This document shows, piece by piece, positions 60,196 to 64,000 of a DNA stretch of 64,000 nt. The stretch's first letter is position 1; the number at the start of each line of letters is the position of its first letter. The stretch spans positions 45,103,004-45,167,003 of the forward strand of contig NC_133547.1 in the NCBI RefSeq assembly GCF_048773025.1, read 5' to 3'. The notes beneath the pieces were generated by a model. The model worked only from the letters and a program-made list of their open reading frames with translations. It searched no databases and was not told the origin of the DNA. Source of the DNA: Camelus bactrianus (lineage: Eukaryota; Chordata; Mammalia; Artiodactyla; Camelidae). The position numbers and the translations under genes were made by a program.

Positions 60196-61159
60196 CCAGT
60201 CCCACCGCTCAGCTCTGTCTCCTTGAGCCTGGGGCAGTGGAAACAAAACTAAGAGTCAGACTTCAAGATGTTTGGGTGAACCTGATGGCAAACATTCAGA
60301 AATATGGAAAGAATTTCTTTGGAGACAATTCATAAAAGAGGCTGTGACGCGGTAGCCAGTTCCAGGAGAATTCAAAGGATGCCACATGCCTCATCTCTAC
60401 TCGGATATTAAGTGTGAAATTCCTCAGACCCTATTAATCAAAGCAATCACCAGAATCAATGTTCATTAAGCAGCTGTGTGCATGAACAAAAGTTAATCAC
60501 AAAGAAGGCGTAGATGCTGCTCCCAAGTTGGCTCTATCCAAAAGGACAGATAACACTAGTGGAGACAAACCTTTCTTTCTGTCTTTGAAAAAGAGAGGGT
60601 AGAAGAGATTCCCACTTATCTGAATGGATGTGAAGCGCTCCACAGCTGCCCCTGTGCCCTCCTCATATCTCTTGCTATGTAAAGTATTTTCTATTTGGAG
60701 GACAGAGCCAGACTAGATTAATAGCAGGGCTGGTGACCCTTATCTGTAAAGGGCCGTGGCCTCTCATAAAAATACTTAATGGAGTTCTTTCCCTTTAATT
60801 GCATGCCACAATCTTTGGGGGCCCATCCATCTCTATGGATGCTCCAGGCACCAGCCTCCCTTTATAACGTGGTTCTGCCTGAGTGTGGAATCAGCGGATG
60901 AGGCCAGGGGTCCCAAGGCAGTACACCATCTGGTCAAGGTCATGGGTGGCAGATTACCAATTAGGAAGCATGGCAGGGAGGATGTTGTGTGGCTGGGGGC
61001 CAGGAATAGATGGTGGATCAGCCATTAGTAGGTGTTGCCACAGATTAACACACAAATCTTTGCTCTCAGGGGATCCTGCATGAAATCTTAGATTTGGTCA
61101 CGAGGCGCTTTCAGAGGTGGATAATGAAGCAACTTTATTAAAAGATGAGCATGCACTTA
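60196..61159. other. Intergenic, unique-looking sequence
   Basis: No gene or repeat is recognised. The part at about 60655-60810 is A/T-rich with several transcription-factor-like motifs and is treated as a finding. Confidence 0.35.
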
Positions 61160-61330
61160 GAGCAGCGGGTTTCAAACTTTAATGTGCATCTGAATCACCT
61201 GGAGATCTTGTTAAAACGCAGTTTCTGGTTCAGTGGGTCTGAGGTAGGCCTGAGATTTTGCATTCATAATAAACCAGGAGATGCCAGTGCTGCTGGGTAA
61301 TGGACCACTCTTTGAGCAGCAAGGTTTTGG
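61160..61330 (+). repeat. hAT-Charlie-type MITE
   Basis: Clear order: gggtttcaaactttaatgtg, catctgaatcacctggagat, cttgttaaaacgcagtttct, ggttcagtgggtctgaggta, gccagtgctgctgggtaatg, ccactctttgagcagcaagg. Confidence 0.8.
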
Positions 61331-61504
61331 AACACATCCTATCTGGTTCTCTGTTTCCCCTCTGGAAGACTTCCCTGCAATTTTTTCCATCACTGGAACT
61401 TGGTTTCTATAGTCAGGCCTTCTTCTCAACACCTTAGATTAAACGAGGTTTCTCTTGTATGTTACCAGTGAATAAGAAAGACCTGGTCCCTAAACTTCCT
61501 TTTT

Positions 61505-62190
61505 CTTTTTCTTTTCACATACTCTTTAACCGTAGAAATGTCCTATTTTAGCCAACTCAAATATCGTATCATTCAACCTGTGAGCTCTTCCTTGTCTGTC
61601 TCTAACATAAGGACCCTTCTTTTAAGGTGAACGTAACCACAATCCCACTATCATTCTCAACAAAAATAATAACAATTTGTTAATATCATAATATCTAGTT
61701 TGTGTTTAATTTCAGGTCATTGTCCCCCAAATGTCTTTTTATAGTTGATTTGTTTGAATCAAGATCAAAACCTGATCTACAAGTTATGTTTGTTTGATTT
61801 GTATCTTAAATCTCTTTTCATCTCTAACAGCTCCTCCAATTTTATTTTATTTGTGATTCCATTCCTATTATTTGTTGAAGAAACTAAGGTGTTTGCTCTG
61901 TAGAATTTCTCTCCTTCTAAATTTGTCTGATTGCATCCTCCTGGTGTCATTTGACATGTTCCTTTAACCCCAATATTTCCTGTAAAATAGGTAGAGAATC
62001 CAGAGACTTGACTAGACTCAGTACCATTTTTTTTTCAGTAATAATCCTTAAATGGTGCTATGTAGTCCCTACTCTGTCACACTGGGAGGAACACCTGACT
62101 GGTTGTTACACTTGTTGAGTTGCTAGGATTGATCCTTGGGTTCGGGTGACATTGACTTGAACCATCTATTACAAAGACTTTCATCGTCCT
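61505..62190 (-). repeat. Old L1 3' region (L1ME-type)
   Basis: Plus-strand text is the inverse of L1ME 3' sequence: caggtcattgtcccccaaat, tgattgcatcctcctggtgt, catttgacatgttcctttaa, aggattgatccttgggttcg. Confidence 0.7.
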
Positions 62191-62274
62191 TCGGCTCCCA
62201 GTGTTAGGCATCAGTGATAACCCTTGTTTGCGCTCTTGGGAGTGTTCCTGTAGCACTCTGCGCTCCCCTATGAC

Positions 62275-62410
62275 ACCACTTTATTCCTCCATTTTCTCAG
62301 CTTTATGCTGAATTCCCTCAAGGCAGGATCCTGGCTCTCTTCAGCACCTAACCCAGTACCTGTCATAGAGTTAATACCCAATAAATAGCTATTGGTTGAG
62401 TGAATTCTGC
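62275..62410 (+). repeat. L2 LINE 3' end
   Basis: Blocks ttccctcaaggcaggatcct, cagcacctaacccagtacct and caataaatagctattggttg plus gagtgaatt follow the L2 terminus. Confidence 0.75.
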
Positions 62411-63292
62411 CCCTAACGTCTCCTGAGATCAGGGGATGCCTGCCAGGGATTGGTTCTTAGGGCCCATTCTTTGTAGAGGCGTTCGAGACTTTTAAAAGTC
62501 TGGTAATAGAGCAGGAATTCCTTTCTAGAAATTCTACCATTATTGGGCTTGGCGTCACCTTAGAGGCGAGGTATTTAAGGCATGACTGGGGTTCCCAGGC
62601 CCCATGGTGCCACAGAGGAGGTAAGGAGAGAAGAAGGAAGGGTCTTTCCCAAACTTTGAGTGAGGGAACAGATCTCTCGGGGTCAGATACGTGGTCACAG
62701 GCAGAGACTTACTGAGGGACAGAGAAGTGCCTGCTTTCGAGGGAAGCAAGGAATACTCCTGGCAACAATTTCCCACGTGCCCGTTTGCTTATTTGAACCC
62801 CCGATCACTTATTCTCTGAGAAGAGAGATCACTGACGCTCACACCGAACTTTTTTCCCTTTTTCCAGGACGTCTTTGAATTTAACAGCCCTCGTGTGTGA
62901 TGGTTTTTCCAAGCTCTTCCACTCATGGGGTGATAGATGATCTGTGAACTTCTCCAGTGCGTTTGTGACAGGGCCTAAGGGGTGACGGGTTGCTGGAATA
63001 TCCTAGCACACGGGGCAAGATCTTAGCTTTGGAGACTGAAGGATTAATAACAGCACGTCCAGTAGGGGGAGCCCTTATCAAAGAAGATGGTGGTGGTATT
63101 TTGGAGTCAAGATGAAATGTTAAAAGGGGGTATTTGCCGAGGTCCTGAAGACACCCCTTAAAAGAAATATGTAAGATTAAGAGAGAACTGCTAATTTTCC
63201 AGGTTCCAAATGCTAACAATCTCATTCTCTCCCCTAGACCCCCTCTGCCAATGTGAATCTATGCACAAATACACAAGCTTATTCTTTAAAAC
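62411..63292. other. Intergenic, no recognised feature
   Basis: Mixed sequence with no named repeat or gene. Confidence 0.35.
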
Positions 63293-63494
63293 AGTGGTTC
63301 TCAACTGAGAATGATTTTGTCCCCCAGGAGAAAGTTGTCAATGTCCAGAGACATTTTTGGTGATCAAGTGGAATTGCAACTTGCATCTAATGACGACAGG
63401 CCAGGAATGCCACTAACCATTCTACAGTGCATAGGACACCCCCCACAACAAAGAATTCTCTGGTCCAAAATATCAGTCGTGCTGAGGTTAAAAA
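63293..63494 (+). repeat. MER5A hAT-Charlie MITE
   Basis: Nearly full length: cagtggttctcaactgagaa, gtccagagacatttttggtg, catctaatgacgacaggcca, caacaaagaattctctggtc, gtgctgaggtta. This is the best-preserved DNA transposon in the window. Confidence 0.88.
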
Positions 63495-64000
63495 AAAACT
63501 GCCTTCAAACAATCTTTTGTTTCTTCACCAATTATAGTCACGATTCATTTGCACAAACTCTGAGGTGCTTCAGTTTAATGTCTTTCACTTCTATTCCTAA
63601 AACCCTACTCTCAAGTTCCCTGAACTCTCCCTTCAGAATTATCCAAGGAACAGTTCTGCAATATTCTTCAAAAATCAGAGGTCTCAACTGCATTTTTTTT
63701 CTTGTACTATCCAGATCCCTGCCACATCCTCACCCAGGTACCCCATTCCCTTTTGCGCGTGTGCTGTTTTCTTAAGCTTTGCTTTTCAAATCTCATATTG
63801 CTTCAGGAAAGATAGAACAGAAATATATGGAAAAACAAATGAAAACACCTCTGGTTAAAATATTTATTTTTCTTGAATACGCTCTGCATTCCCTATTACA
63901 GAGCTAAGAAAGGTCCCCCCCAAGTTTCAATTAACCATGGCACTTTGGGGAGCCACTTGCATTCAAAATTAAGACATTAAAGCTTGATAGAAAATGCTAG
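63495..64000. other. Intergenic, right edge, no recognised feature
   Basis: No gene or repeat is recognised. The 154-residue open frame at 63311-63775 starts within MER5A and is a by-product. Confidence 0.35.

Noticed and set aside
30300-64000. Search for NHLH2 or another gene upstream of CASQ2
   Set aside because: No basic helix-loop-helix coding exon, CpG island promoter or other spliced gene signature was found. The neighbour is expected beyond the right edge.

Overview
The window is mammalian nuclear DNA, most probably from a camelid (camel, alpaca or llama). Four copies of a tRNA-Ala(AGC)-derived SINE of the camelid Vic-1 type are present, three of them with clear target-site duplications. 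Many L1 3' ends are of the cetartiodactyl kind. Older MIR, L2, hAT-Charlie, MaLR and CR1/L3 fossils shared by placental mammals fill much of the rest.

The only protein-coding gene I can support is the 5' part of CASQ2 (cardiac calsequestrin), on the minus strand. Coding exons 1 to 4 lie at 29645-29878, 8557-8641, 5362-5462 and 3767-3878. All have GT/AG splice sites and compatible phases (0, 1, 0, 1), and they encode residues 1-177 plus the first base of codon 178. Intron 1 is about 21.0 kb, intron 2 about 3.1 kb and intron 3 about 1.5 kb; intron 4 runs off the left end. Exon 5 onward, which should encode the rest of the roughly 400-residue protein including the acidic calcium-binding tail, is outside the window. 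The 5' UTR and proximal promoter lie just above 29878 and contain a perfect MEF2 consensus and a CArG-like A/T element, as expected of a heart and muscle gene.

From about 30.3 kb to 64 kb the sequence is the intergenic region upstream of CASQ2. In human the next gene on that side is NHLH2, some tens of kb further away; nothing here looks like it. This region holds nested L1 insertions, MIR/L2 fragments, solo LTRs, a long CA microsatellite and an unusually legible CR1/L3 reverse-transcriptase fragment at about 50.85-51.49 kb.

I found no novel multi-gene system. The most interesting points are three related solo LTRs within 11 kb around the CASQ2 5' end, one of them sense-oriented 3.3 kb upstream of the start codon; the CR1 fragment, which may be an exapted element; a possible unidentified retro-insert with a poly(A) tail at 17.1 kb; a coding-like patch at about 1.06-1.30 kb; and several nested insertions that give a clear relative chronology. 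Repeat family names come from memory of consensus sequences and should be confirmed with RepeatMasker; boundaries are approximate unless a target-site duplication is given.
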